From Gramella sp. MAR_2010_147 (GTDB taxonomy: Bacteria > Bacteroidota > Bacteroidia > Flavobacteriales > Flavobacteriaceae), in assembly GCF_900105135.1 (NCBI RefSeq), contig NZ_LT629741.1, positions 1,488,001 to 1,552,000 on the forward strand: a stretch of DNA of 64,000 bases. Reading direction: 5' to 3'. The position numbers were made by a program, and so were the translations under genes. Shown here piece after piece: positions 44,284 through 54,762 of this stretch. The first letter of the stretch is position 1. The number at the start of each line of letters is the position of its first letter. The notes under the pieces were generated by a model. That model did no database searches. It saw nothing but the letters and a program-made list of their open reading frames with translations, and had not been told where the DNA came from.

Positions 44284-47200
44284 ATGGGGATAAAATTACA
44301 TGTAAAATTCTTATTGCTCCTGATATTTCTACCAGCTCTCATCTGGGGGCAGTGTCTGGATGTACCAACCAGTCCGGCTACAGCCACTATTACGCTTCAA
44401 GGATCTAACAATATATGCTCTGATGAAACTATCTCATTTACATCAAATGTTAATCTAAATGGCGGCACTAATGAGACTTATCAATGGGAATACCAGGTAG
44501 GAGCCGGTGCTTGGACTGATATTACTGGGGAAACATCGAATAGCTTAACTAATTATCGACCCGGCCCAACTACTCCAATACCGAACAACTCCAGATACAG
44601 ACTCCAAATAACATTTTGTGAAGGCACATCCGAAGAAGAAATTTATTATAGTAATAACTCACCAACCATAACTGTAAACAACGTAAGCAATGCAACTGCT
44701 GAAATAAGCTCCAATAAAACAGAAATCTGTCCCGGGGAGCAAATAAACTTTACGGCAGATTTAGAAAATCAGGGAAGCAGCCCAGTTTTCAGTTGGAGGG
44801 TTAACAATGTTGAAGAGGGAACCTCTTCCTCCTTCTCCTGGGATCAATTTAATGACGGAGATAATGTAGAATTACGAATGACAAATTACAGGGTCTGTGC
44901 AGATGATCTGGATGCTAATCCCGGTAATGATATTGTGGAAAGTAATATTATTGCAATATCTGTTAAGGCCGGCACACCCGCCCAACCTTCCACAATTACT
45001 ATTAGTGATAGTGATCCATTTTGCCCGGGAGGGTCTAAAACATATACTGTCACTAATGACGCTACAGCATCTGAGTATATATGGACCTTACCATCTGGCT
45101 GGTCTGGAAGCAGTACAACGAACTCGATAACGGTAACCACGGGAACTACCAGTGGCGATATTACGGTAGCCGCGAAAAATGATTGTGGTACCAGCAGTCC
45201 GCGTATTCTGGCAGTTAATGCAGCTCCAGGAATTCCAAATACACCGGGAACCATAACTGGCAACACTGCAGTTTGTCCAGGATTAGCAGAAACATATTCC
45301 ATTACTGCCGTTTCTAACGCCAGTGAATATATATGGACATTACCTAATGGATGGAATGGAGGCACTACCAGTGTAACCACAAACACGCCTACTCTGAATA
45401 TCACCTCTGGAGCAACTGGAAATAATGGAAATATAAGTGTAATAGCAAGCAATAGCTGTGGGCAGAGTTCTCCGCGAACACTAGCGGTAACTGTCAAGAA
45501 CGAGACTCCGGCAACACCCGGAACTATTACCGGCGATGCCACTATTTGTCCCGGGATTTCTAAAAAATATACAATTGTTCCTGTATCTGGTGCAACCCAG
45601 TATATCTGGACACTTCCTTCGGGATTTTCAGCTCCGAACCTAACGACCACCTTACCTGAACTTAATGTTACGGCTGGAGCCTCAGGATCAGGTCAGATTA
45701 CGGTAAGAGCCAGCAACGATTGTGGTACCAGTACCAACCCATCATCTTTGACTATTAGCATTAGTGATCCAACACCCGTAATGACCGGAGCTATTGCCGG
45801 CCCTACCGGGGTTTGTGCAAATACCAATGGACATGTTTATTCTATACCGGCAATAGCTAACGCCACCAGCTATTCCTGGACCGCAACCGGAGGATTATCC
45901 ATAACCGGTGTTCAAACTGGAAATTCAATTACCATAAATACCGGTAGCAGCGGAGGAACATTATCTGTCATCGCTAAAAATTCCTGCGGAGATAGCAATT
46001 CGCAATCCTTAACCGTAAGTATTAATAATCCAGCCCCGGTGATCCCTGCCAGTACTAATATTAGCGGTCCGGCTAAGGTTTGTGCTAATTCTACAGGAAT
46101 TCAATATACCATTCCGGCGGTAACCAATGCTACCACCTATACCTGGAGCGTGCCTAGCGGTTGGAATATAACTAACGGTCAGGGTACAAGGACCTTAACA
46201 TTAAATACACCCGGAACTACCAGTCCTAACAATACAATTTCGGTAATTGCCGTTAATTCCTGTGGATCCAGCGCAGCAAAGACTTTTTCTGTAAATTCAT
46301 CGAATAATGCGCCCAGCCAGCCAGGTGCTATCTCTACAGATCTACCCAGTACATCCATATGCCCACCGGTTTCCGGTTATAAATTCTGGGTGACCCCGGT
46401 TTCAGGAAATACTTATAACTGGATCTTGCCCGCAGGTTTTACTATTACCAACGGAGCAGGCACTCATGAAATTACAATTAATATAGCCTCTAATACTCCA
46501 TATGGAAATGGCATCACGGTAGATGTAGAAGCTGTAAACGCTTGTGGTCCAAGCACCAGAAGATCATACAATCAAATTAATATCGATAATTTCGCATATG
46601 CCGATCTGGGAGCAGACCAAATCGTATGTTCTTCTACCAATACTCTTAATCTAAGCGGTAATATAGGATTTGGTACGGGCAACTCTAAACTTAAAATTCA
46701 GAGTCTAACCAGCACCGGAACAAATTCTGTTCAAAATATTCCTAAAGGGAAAGAGAATAACTTTAACTATAATTACACCCCTTCTAGCACAGATATTGCC
46801 AACGGACAGGTAACCTTTACCGTAACTACAGAAAGTCCGGCTGGAAATAATAACTGTTCTTCTCAGGGAGTAGATCAAATGACGGTCTTTTTCAGGCCTG
46901 TACCTGCAGTAACGATCTCATCTAATTCACCTATATGTTCCGGGCAAACCTCAACCCTTAATTTTTCCGGGACCCCAGACACCCGGGTCACATACAGGAG
47001 AGGTAACGGTTCAGATCAAACCATTGATATACCCTCAAGTGGGACGGCCACTATAACCACGGCTGCTTTAACCGCGAATACCACCTATAATCTTAGAAGC
47101 ATCCAATACCTCACTGCTCCAAACTGTACTGTAAGTAGTCTTACGGATAGCACCACGGTAACTGTCACCCAACCACCAACAGCTACTATTAGCTATAACG

Positions 47201-50200
47201 GGCCATTTTGTATAACTCAAACCTCCGTGCAACCGGTAAATCTTACCGGTACAAATGCATTTGCCGGAGGCACATTTAACCAGCCAGCAGGACTTGCGAT
47301 TGACAATGCCGGGGGTGTAAATCCAAGTTCAAGCGCTCCCGGAGTATATACTATTATCTATACCACCCCGGCCTCGGGAGAATGTCCTGCAGTGGAGGCA
47401 TCAACCACGGTTACCATAAATGATGAAACTTTAATTACCAGTCAACCAGTAAGCACCAGAGCCTGTGAAGGCGATGATATAAGTTTTACAGTTAACGCTT
47501 CTGGACAAGCTCTCACTTACCAGTGGTATGATGGTAACGGAAATGCAATAAGTCCCGGAGGTGATTCTGCAACTTTAAGCCTTAGTGATATTTTAAAAAT
47601 TGATGATGAAGGTGATTATTATGTTATGGTGAATAATTCTGCCTCCTGTGCACCTGTAACTTCTAATACTGTACAGTTAACAGTAGACCAGGATATCGAT
47701 ATAGAATCTCAACCTGTAAACACCATTGCCTGCGAGGGAGAAATTATAAGTTTAGATGTAAATGCCACTACCGGAGGAAATCCTTTAGATGGTTCATTTA
47801 ACTACCAGTGGTATAAAGGAAATCCCGGATCTGGCACTCCGCTTGCAAATATGAATGCGGCTAGTTTGCCCTTTAATCCAGGTTCTCCAGATGACTCAGG
47901 CGACTATTATGTTGAAATAACCGGCTCTGGAGACTATACCTGTCAACCGGTTACATCCAGCGTTGCCACACTAGAAATAAGACCTACCCCAACCGTAGAT
48001 GTTAGCGGAAGCACCAATATTTGCGATGGTGAATCAGCTCCTCTCTCATTTTTTAACGGTACACCAAATACAAACGTTAACGTAATATTAAATGGCGACA
48101 ACAGCAATCCTATTACTATTGCTCTAGATGCTGCTGGCGAAGCTATTTATGATTCTGGAGCCTTATTTGCCACCTCAGATACTGATACAGATTTCACTTA
48201 TAGCCTAGCATCTATTGCTTATACAGATATTCCAGATTGTTCAAATACTATTACTGGGTCCGCTACAATTACCGTTGCTCCTAATCCAGATGCAACACTT
48301 TCTTTTACCAATGATCAGGTGGAGTTCTGCACCAAAGATTCAAATCCTTATACTCCTATACTAACTGGTTCAGGAAATTATACCGGGGGTACCTTCTCAT
48401 CAAATGGACTTTCGATCAACTCATCTAATGGTTCTTTTACACCATCTGCAAATTCCGCCGGAGACTATACTATTAGTTATACCATACCGGCCTATGGAGG
48501 TTGTACTGAAGAAGTTGCAACTCTGGATATAAGTATCTATGAAGAAGTACTTATTACCTCGGAACCATTTAATCTGGGTATCTGCTCCACTCAAGATGCA
48601 GAATTTTCAGTGGTTGCCTCTGGGGATAATTTGAGTTATCAATGGTATAAGGTTCAAGGAACTCCAGATTTCAGTTCTACCGAGACCGATGATATTGCCA
48701 TTTCAGGAGCAAATACATCAATTCTATCTTTACCGGTAGCTACCTCTTCTGATGACGGCGACTACTACGTTTCCATTGCCGGCACCAATGCCTGTACTCC
48801 TACACTTTCCACACAGGTAACCTCTGAAGTAGTAAGTTTAAATGTCGATGAAGATATTGTAATTATTGAGCCAGCAGAAGATGTTCGAGTTTGTAACGAT
48901 ACAAATGCCACTGTCGATTTTGTATTTGTGGTACATGCTAATGGTGCTCCGCTTCTTTTTGAATGGATCTATGCCGATGGAACTCCTGTAGAACCACAAA
49001 ATCAATCCAACATGGAAACGTCACTTACCCAAAGACCTCCAACCTCAGATGAAATTTCTGATCATCCGGAACTAGCGGGTCTACAGCTATATGAAGGCAT
49101 TTTGACCATTAATAATATCACTTCAGCAGATCAGGCGTCCTATGCCATACGTATTGACGGAAGTTCAAACAATTTTAACTGTCCAGAGGCCATATCCAAC
49201 TCATTTAATCTGGATGTAGATCCGCTGCCTGATGCTCCAACAGTAGAAAATATAGAGTATTGCCTTGGAGATACCGCAACTCCACTTACTGCAACTGGCT
49301 CTAACCTCACTTGGTATGATGCTAATATGGTTGAGCTAACCGAAGCACCAACCCCGGATACATCTGTTTTTGGCACTACTTCATATTATGTTACCCAAAA
49401 AGATAGTTTTTGCGAAAGTCCAATGACTAATATTACGGTTACCGTGCATGAGCTGCCGGCAGCTCCGACCTTAAGTTCTGCAGAATTATATGTAGGATAC
49501 TGCGTAGGAGATTCTGCTGTTCCTTTATTTGCGACTGCAGATTCAGGCGGCACAATAAACTGGTATGGACCCGGCGATCCAGATTTGGCATTGACGGAGG
49601 CTCCAACACCTCAAATTACTGCCGCAGGTGAATTATCCTATTGGGTGAGTCAAACAAATACTAATGACTGCGAGGGACCTAAAACTCAAATCACCGTCAA
49701 TATTTATAATATTCCAGTGTTGAGTATTACAAATTCAGGCGATGACATTATTTGCGAAGGAGATACAATTACCTTAACAGCTACAGACTCTAATTCTAAT
49801 GGTCCGAATACCACCTTTACCTGGATCTCTTCAGAGGACCCATCCAATCCTGTTGTGGGCGCGGTTCAGAATTTTAGCCCGACAGCAAATACTACCTATA
49901 CGGTAACCGCTGAAAATGAAAATACCTGTACAAATTTTGCTGAGTATACCATTAACGTGGATACACCACCTATTCCTGGTACACTCGCTGGTCCAGATAC
50001 TGTTTGCGAAGCAGAACCATCCGGTTCTCTCGATCTTACTGGGTTTACAGGCAATATAGTACAATGGGAATTTAAAGCCGAAGGAGATGCAGACTGGACA
50101 GTAATTAATGAAACAGCTCCAGATGCTAATTATACATTCTCCGGAATTACACAACCAACCTCTTACCGGGTTATGGTTAGTAATGGAGTATGTGCAACCG

Positions 50201-53200
50201 TCTATTCTAATGAGATATCTGTTAATATAGACTTGGTTCCCGTAGGTGGAGAATTATTATGGGCTGCAAATAATGACAGACTTTTCCTTACCTGTGAGAA
50301 TCCGGCACCAGGCTATGGAAGTGCATTAAACCTGACCGGTAACATTGGACAGATCCTTCACTGGGAGTATCGCGGAGTATCGGCCAACAGCTGGCAAACG
50401 ATAGATACTCAAACTAACAGTATAGATCCATCAGAGATTGAAAGTGTGGTGCTCAATGAAACGACCGCATTCCGGGTTAGGATTGAAGGTAATTCATGTG
50501 GCCCTGATATTTATTCGGCCACGGCTATGGTAAGCGTAATTGAGGCAGATATCAAACCTGCACCCGTAGAAGTTGACAAAGATGTTATTTGTATAGGGGA
50601 TACAATTACTTTAAGTTCAGAAACCGGTTACAGTTCAACCGGAGGTAAATTTGATGGTGGAGCTTTTGACAATGCTGCTCTAGACAATAGCAATACCTGG
50701 ATTTTCGAAGATGCAGATGGCACGGTATATAATTTCGAATCCAGTGCTAATAATGGCCGTGCCAACCACTGGTTACGAATGAATCCGCATGGGAATACTG
50801 AACCCAATGAGAAGGTTTATACTGCAGAATTATATCCTATAGATCAGCAAGGCCCCGGGAATGGTTATATGGTTAATTTCAGGACATTTTCAAGTAATGC
50901 CGGGAACAAAGGCTTTGCGTTAGTCACCGGGAATAATGATTCTAATTTCGAAACACCAATTTTTTCATTAGGTGGCCTTGATGAAGCGATCCTTACCTGG
51001 GATCAGGCTTATAATCTTACTGAGGGTGCAAAAATAACCGTAGAGATCTCTACAAATGGAGGTAGTACTTATCAAACTGTCCTTTTTGACACCATAGGCA
51101 CTGCCACCAGTGGCAACTATGATAATTTTGGTGATGGTACACCAGCCACAAGACCTTTGAATAAGATGGTGATAGATCTTGGTGCATATATAGGAATGAG
51201 CAATTTGAGATTGCGATGGAGATATGAAGGTACTATAGATGGTGATGTTTGGGCCGTGGATAATATACAGGTGCCGGAAGGCCCACAAGATATATTGCTC
51301 CAATGGTATTATGATGACGATCTAAACGATCCTGATAATTATCTGGAGGAAATTGGCGCCGTTAATCAGGCAGTAGTAGACTTTGTTCCCAAGAAGATCG
51401 GCTGGAATGATTTCGAGGTACAGACCAGGATTATTTTAGATAGTAATGGTGACGAATGCCAGAGTGTAGATAATTTTGAAACCATAAGAGTATGGGCTTT
51501 TGACAGGTATACTACAAACGTAGAAACTGTGGTTGGAAGTTGCGGTAGCCTGGATGTCCAACTGAACGCTTCTGTCACTGCTGATTATCAAGCCAAAACA
51601 ATTACAGAATATCCAACCTTAGATGGATATGTTGGTCGATGGAAAGTCGAGGATCTCGTCGGAAATGAAGTTACTACAGGATTCACTATCATCAATCAGG
51701 ATTCTGAAAGCACCCTGGATCCAATGGAAAATCCAAACGCAATATTCAGCGCAGAAAGTTTAGGAGATTATAATTTTAAATGGATTCTTATTCCAACGGC
51801 TGTGGATGAAAATGGCATTCTTATAGATAACTCAGGTTGCCCGCCTGTTGAAAATCCGAATAACGTTATTCTCGTTGATTGTACCACTCTGGATTTTGAT
51901 GGTGATAACGATTATATTGATCTCGGAAACAGTTACAACGGAAATTATTTTATAGAAGCATGGATAAGGCCATTTGACAGATCTATTGATGGTGGTGGAA
52001 ATACAGATGCAAATACCGGTGTTATTTTTAGCAGTCCTGGATTCGAAATCAGTATGGATAATCTTGGATCAAAGGTTTCTAAAAACGGCAGATGGTATCA
52101 TATAGCCGTTTCGAATACTGGTCAACTGTGGGTAGATGGAATAGCTTCAGGTTCAATTACGGTAAATACTCCTGGTATTAATAACACGACAATTGGAGCA
52201 AGGTATGATGCAAATACTAAAACTACCTCTAACCATTTCTCTGGTTGGATCGATGAATTAAGGATTTGGGACGGTAATTCCGAACCAAACCTTAAAGAAA
52301 TCAGGTTTATGATGAATCAGCGTATCAAACTAAATGCTGCTGCAGATTCAAATACATTAATTGAAGGGGAAGTCGTACCTAACCTGGTTATTGCAGATGG
52401 ATTTAGTAGTTATTATACTGATGGCACCCATAACTTAGATCAGGATGGAGACAGGTTCTATGATCAAACCTGGGGTGATCTCGCCGGCTATTATAGATTA
52501 TATTCCGAAATTCCTGATCCAGATAATGTTCCATGCTTTATAATTGACGATACATTAAAACCTATAAATGGGTATACACCAGACCATTCTATTAATAAAG
52601 TACCGGGAAGATTAGTTAATATAACCACGAACCAGGAAAACACTTCCCCCACTCCGTACTGTTCTGGAACAGATGGCACTTGGGCTAGCGTAAATACCTG
52701 GGCAAGACCAGCCGTTTGGGATTATCCAAATAGCAGTTATAACAGTACCCCTATAGAATGGAACATTGCAAGGGTGAATCACAATATTACCGCAGATAGT
52801 AAGAGAATAACAATGCTCGGGATTCTATCTGAAACTCCGAATAAATTACTGACCATCAATGGGAATGTTCCTGTTAGACTAACACATTATTTATTACTTG
52901 ATGGTAATATGGATCTGGTTGATGAATCACAATTACTGCAGGATCACGGCAGTATCTTAGATAATACAAGTGGTGGTTGGGCTGAAATTGATCAGCAAGG
53001 TAGAATGAGTAGCTTTAATTATAATTATTGGAGTAGTCCGTTTAGCAATCAGGGAACTAATAATAACTCCGGGTTTATGCTTAACCAGGTTTTATTAGAT
53101 GGTTCTAACCCAAATACTCCCCAGCCAATTAATTTCAGAAACGGTTATTTTTCTGCTGATGGGGCAAAAACAAATCCAATTACCATAAGTAATGAGTGGA

Positions 53201-54612
53201 TTTGGGATTTTAGAGGCGGTAGAAACGATGATTATTCAGACTGGTTACATCTTGGATCAGACTTTTTAGAAATAGTGGGAGCCGGCTATTCAATGAAAGG
53301 AACAACTGGAAGCGTAGGTCTCTCCGCTACTCAAAATTATGTATTCCGCGGAAAACCGAACAATGGAAATATCCCTTCTACCGACCTTAACGTAGTTAAC
53401 GGGAGAGATTTCCTGATTGGAAATCCTTTTGCATCTGCCATTGATGCTCATGAATTTATTAGAGATAATTTGAGAGATGTAGGAAGTGGCAGTAATAATG
53501 GTCAAAATCCAAATAATGAAAACGTATTCAATGGAACGATCTATTACTGGGATCATTTTGCAGGTGCAACACATATTTTAGCGGAATACGTAGGAGGATA
53601 TGCTAGTTATAACCTATCTGGCTCTGCTGAAGCTATATCCAATGACTGGCGTATCAATGTTACAGATGACGAAAACACCGGGGTACTCCCAGAACAATAT
53701 ATTCCAGTTGCCCAGGGATTTTTTATAACGGCCGCGCCAGTTGGAACTAACACTTTTGGAGGTGATATCATCTTTAAGAATACCCAAAGAGTTTTTGCTA
53801 CCGAATCTTCAGACCCTTCTATTTTCTTACAACATGAAGATGATTTAGTAAAAGGGCAAACCAAAAATCAAAAATTAGAAGTTGCCGATGACACCAGGAT
53901 GAAAATCAGACTCAGGTATGAATCTCCTAAAAAATATTATAGACAGATTCTTGTAACTATGGACGAGAATACTACTAATGGATTCGATCTAGGTTATGAT
54001 GCGCCAATGATTGAGAACAACCCTGAAGATATGTACTGGTACTTCGATGAAAAGCCATACGTTATACAAGGAGTTCCTAATTTTGATGTAGAGCAGATTC
54101 TGCCATTTGCTATTAAATCTAAAGAAGGAGGCGAATTTGTTATAAAGATTGACAAGACCGAAAATTGGCCTTCAGACAAAGAACTTTATTTAAAGGATAA
54201 AGTTTTAGATACCGTTCATGATATTCTGGCTACAGATTATATTGGATCTACAGAAATTGCAGGAGAGATTAATGATAGGTTCGAAATCGTATTCTTTAAG
54301 GAGAAAGCTCAGGATCCTGTAGTACCAGATCCAGACGATATAGTAGATCCTGAAGATCTGCCAATAATTGATGGTCTCGTTGGTATAAGCTACAGTACCT
54401 TTAGCAAGCAGGTGAAAATCAGCAATTTTGATCTTCTAGATGTTTCTAAAGTTATGATCTTTGACATGGGCGGTAAACTAATTCAACAATACGACGATTT
54501 ACCCACCGAAGAAGAAATTTTACTTGGAATGCGACCCGTGCGCTCTGGTGTATATATTATAAAGGTATTTAGCGAGAATGGTATTTCCAATAAGAAAGTG
54601 GTGATTAAATAG
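44284..54612 (+). CDS. Giant T9SS-secreted PKD/Ig-repeat protein with LamG domain
   Basis: 3442 residues with a signal peptide ending near IWGQ. Residues about 215-800 carry tandem PKD-like units sharing YIWTLPSGW and NDCGTSS-like motifs. About 1050-1600 carries Ig-like units of the FNYQWYKGNPGSG type with DSGDYYV. Ig_7-like units follow (EYCLGDTATPLTATGSNLTWYD) to about 1800. A MAM/jelly-roll-like region lies near 2200-2330. A LamG domain lies at about 2536-2680 (LDFDGDNDYIDLGNSYNG, WYHIAVS, GWIDELRIWDG). A long region shared with the next gene ends in a T9SS type A sorting domain (RSGVYIIKVFSENGISNKKVVIK). It is probably a cell-surface or released adhesin or polymer-binding protein. Confidence 0.9.
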   Translation: MGIKLHVKFLLLLIFLPALIWGQCLDVPTSPATATITLQGSNNICSDETISFTSNVNLNGGTNETYQWEYQVGAGAWTDITGETSNSLTNYRPGPTTPIPNNSRYRLQITFCEGTSEEEIYYSNNSPTITVNNVSNATAEISSNKTEICPGEQINFTADLENQGSSPVFSWRVNNVEEGTSSSFSWDQFNDGDNVELRMTNYRVCADDLDANPGNDIVESNIIAISVKAGTPAQPSTITISDSDPFCPGGSKTYTVTNDATASEYIWTLPSGWSGSSTTNSITVTTGTTSGDITVAAKNDCGTSSPRILAVNAAPGIPNTPGTITGNTAVCPGLAETYSITAVSNASEYIWTLPNGWNGGTTSVTTNTPTLNITSGATGNNGNISVIASNSCGQSSPRTLAVTVKNETPATPGTITGDATICPGISKKYTIVPVSGATQYIWTLPSGFSAPNLTTTLPELNVTAGASGSGQITVRASNDCGTSTNPSSLTISISDPTPVMTGAIAGPTGVCANTNGHVYSIPAIANATSYSWTATGGLSITGVQTGNSITINTGSSGGTLSVIAKNSCGDSNSQSLTVSINNPAPVIPASTNISGPAKVCANSTGIQYTIPAVTNATTYTWSVPSGWNITNGQGTRTLTLNTPGTTSPNNTISVIAVNSCGSSAAKTFSVNSSNNAPSQPGAISTDLPSTSICPPVSGYKFWVTPVSGNTYNWILPAGFTITNGAGTHEITINIASNTPYGNGITVDVEAVNACGPSTRRSYNQINIDNFAYADLGADQIVCSSTNTLNLSGNIGFGTGNSKLKIQSLTSTGTNSVQNIPKGKENNFNYNYTPSSTDIANGQVTFTVTTESPAGNNNCSSQGVDQMTVFFRPVPAVTISSNSPICSGQTSTLNFSGTPDTRVTYRRGNGSDQTIDIPSSGTATITTAALTANTTYNLRSIQYLTAPNCTVSSLTDSTTVTVTQPPTATISYNGPFCITQTSVQPVNLTGTNAFAGGTFNQPAGLAIDNAGGVNPSSSAPGVYTIIYTTPASGECPAVEASTTVTINDETLITSQPVSTRACEGDDISFTVNASGQALTYQWYDGNGNAISPGGDSATLSLSDILKIDDEGDYYVMVNNSASCAPVTSNTVQLTVDQDIDIESQPVNTIACEGEIISLDVNATTGGNPLDGSFNYQWYKGNPGSGTPLANMNAASLPFNPGSPDDSGDYYVEITGSGDYTCQPVTSSVATLEIRPTPTVDVSGSTNICDGESAPLSFFNGTPNTNVNVILNGDNSNPITIALDAAGEAIYDSGALFATSDTDTDFTYSLASIAYTDIPDCSNTITGSATITVAPNPDATLSFTNDQVEFCTKDSNPYTPILTGSGNYTGGTFSSNGLSINSSNGSFTPSANSAGDYTISYTIPAYGGCTEEVATLDISIYEEVLITSEPFNLGICSTQDAEFSVVASGDNLSYQWYKVQGTPDFSSTETDDIAISGANTSILSLPVATSSDDGDYYVSIAGTNACTPTLSTQVTSEVVSLNVDEDIVIIEPAEDVRVCNDTNATVDFVFVVHANGAPLLFEWIYADGTPVEPQNQSNMETSLTQRPPTSDEISDHPELAGLQLYEGILTINNITSADQASYAIRIDGSSNNFNCPEAISNSFNLDVDPLPDAPTVENIEYCLGDTATPLTATGSNLTWYDANMVELTEAPTPDTSVFGTTSYYVTQKDSFCESPMTNITVTVHELPAAPTLSSAELYVGYCVGDSAVPLFATADSGGTINWYGPGDPDLALTEAPTPQITAAGELSYWVSQTNTNDCEGPKTQITVNIYNIPVLSITNSGDDIICEGDTITLTATDSNSNGPNTTFTWISSEDPSNPVVGAVQNFSPTANTTYTVTAENENTCTNFAEYTINVDTPPIPGTLAGPDTVCEAEPSGSLDLTGFTGNIVQWEFKAEGDADWTVINETAPDANYTFSGITQPTSYRVMVSNGVCATVYSNEISVNIDLVPVGGELLWAANNDRLFLTCENPAPGYGSALNLTGNIGQILHWEYRGVSANSWQTIDTQTNSIDPSEIESVVLNETTAFRVRIEGNSCGPDIYSATAMVSVIEADIKPAPVEVDKDVICIGDTITLSSETGYSSTGGKFDGGAFDNAALDNSNTWIFEDADGTVYNFESSANNGRANHWLRMNPHGNTEPNEKVYTAELYPIDQQGPGNGYMVNFRTFSSNAGNKGFALVTGNNDSNFETPIFSLGGLDEAILTWDQAYNLTEGAKITVEISTNGGSTYQTVLFDTIGTATSGNYDNFGDGTPATRPLNKMVIDLGAYIGMSNLRLRWRYEGTIDGDVWAVDNIQVPEGPQDILLQWYYDDDLNDPDNYLEEIGAVNQAVVDFVPKKIGWNDFEVQTRIILDSNGDECQSVDNFETIRVWAFDRYTTNVETVVGSCGSLDVQLNASVTADYQAKTITEYPTLDGYVGRWKVEDLVGNEVTTGFTIINQDSESTLDPMENPNAIFSAESLGDYNFKWILIPTAVDENGILIDNSGCPPVENPNNVILVDCTTLDFDGDNDYIDLGNSYNGNYFIEAWIRPFDRSIDGGGNTDANTGVIFSSPGFEISMDNLGSKVSKNGRWYHIAVSNTGQLWVDGIASGSITVNTPGINNTTIGARYDANTKTTSNHFSGWIDELRIWDGNSEPNLKEIRFMMNQRIKLNAAADSNTLIEGEVVPNLVIADGFSSYYTDGTHNLDQDGDRFYDQTWGDLAGYYRLYSEIPDPDNVPCFIIDDTLKPINGYTPDHSINKVPGRLVNITTNQENTSPTPYCSGTDGTWASVNTWARPAVWDYPNSSYNSTPIEWNIARVNHNITADSKRITMLGILSETPNKLLTINGNVPVRLTHYLLLDGNMDLVDESQLLQDHGSILDNTSGGWAEIDQQGRMSSFNYNYWSSPFSNQGTNNNSGFMLNQVLLDGSNPNTPQPINFRNGYFSADGAKTNPITISNEWIWDFRGGRNDDYSDWLHLGSDFLEIVGAGYSMKGTTGSVGLSATQNYVFRGKPNNGNIPSTDLNVVNGRDFLIGNPFASAIDAHEFIRDNLRDVGSGSNNGQNPNNENVFNGTIYYWDHFAGATHILAEYVGGYASYNLSGSAEAISNDWRINVTDDENTGVLPEQYIPVAQGFFITAAPVGTNTFGGDIIFKNTQRVFATESSDPSIFLQHEDDLVKGQTKNQKLEVADDTRMKIRLRYESPKKYYRQILVTMDENTTNGFDLGYDAPMIENNPEDMYWYFDEKPYVIQGVPNFDVEQILPFAIKSKEGGEFVIKIDKTENWPSDKELYLKDKVLDTVHDILATDYIGSTEIAGEINDRFEIVFFKEKAQDPVVPDPDDIVDPEDLPIIDGLVGISYSTFSKQVKISNFDLLDVSKVMIFDMGGKLIQQYDDLPTEEEILLGMRPVRSGVYIIKVFSENGISNKKVVIK

Positions 54613-54658
54613 TATTGTTTACAGAAATGAATCTCATATATACAGGAAATTTTCTTCT

Positions 54659-54680
54659 AGACACTTGATTCAAAGTGTCT
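54659..54680 (+). terminator. Weak hairpin between the giant genes
   Basis: An 8-bp stem AGACACTT with AAGTGTCT and a 6-nt loop, followed by TATT, not a long T run. It may partly terminate the first giant gene. Confidence 0.4.
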
Positions 54681-54762
54681 TATTAAGAGATTTATTATAA
54701 TTTTCACACCATTTATCGATTTTATATGTATTTTTACCGATGAAAATCTAGATTGGTAGCCT

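Noticed and set aside
44886..45650. Open antisense frame of 254 codons within the first giant gene
   Set aside because: It lies within the PKD-repeat coding region of the plus-strand gene, has biased Val/Pro-rich composition from Thr/Gly-rich sense codons, and shows no domain or start signals.
54659..54680. Strong terminator separating the two giant genes
   Set aside because: The hairpin lacks a proper T run, so only a weak terminator is claimed; co-transcription of the two genes remains possible.
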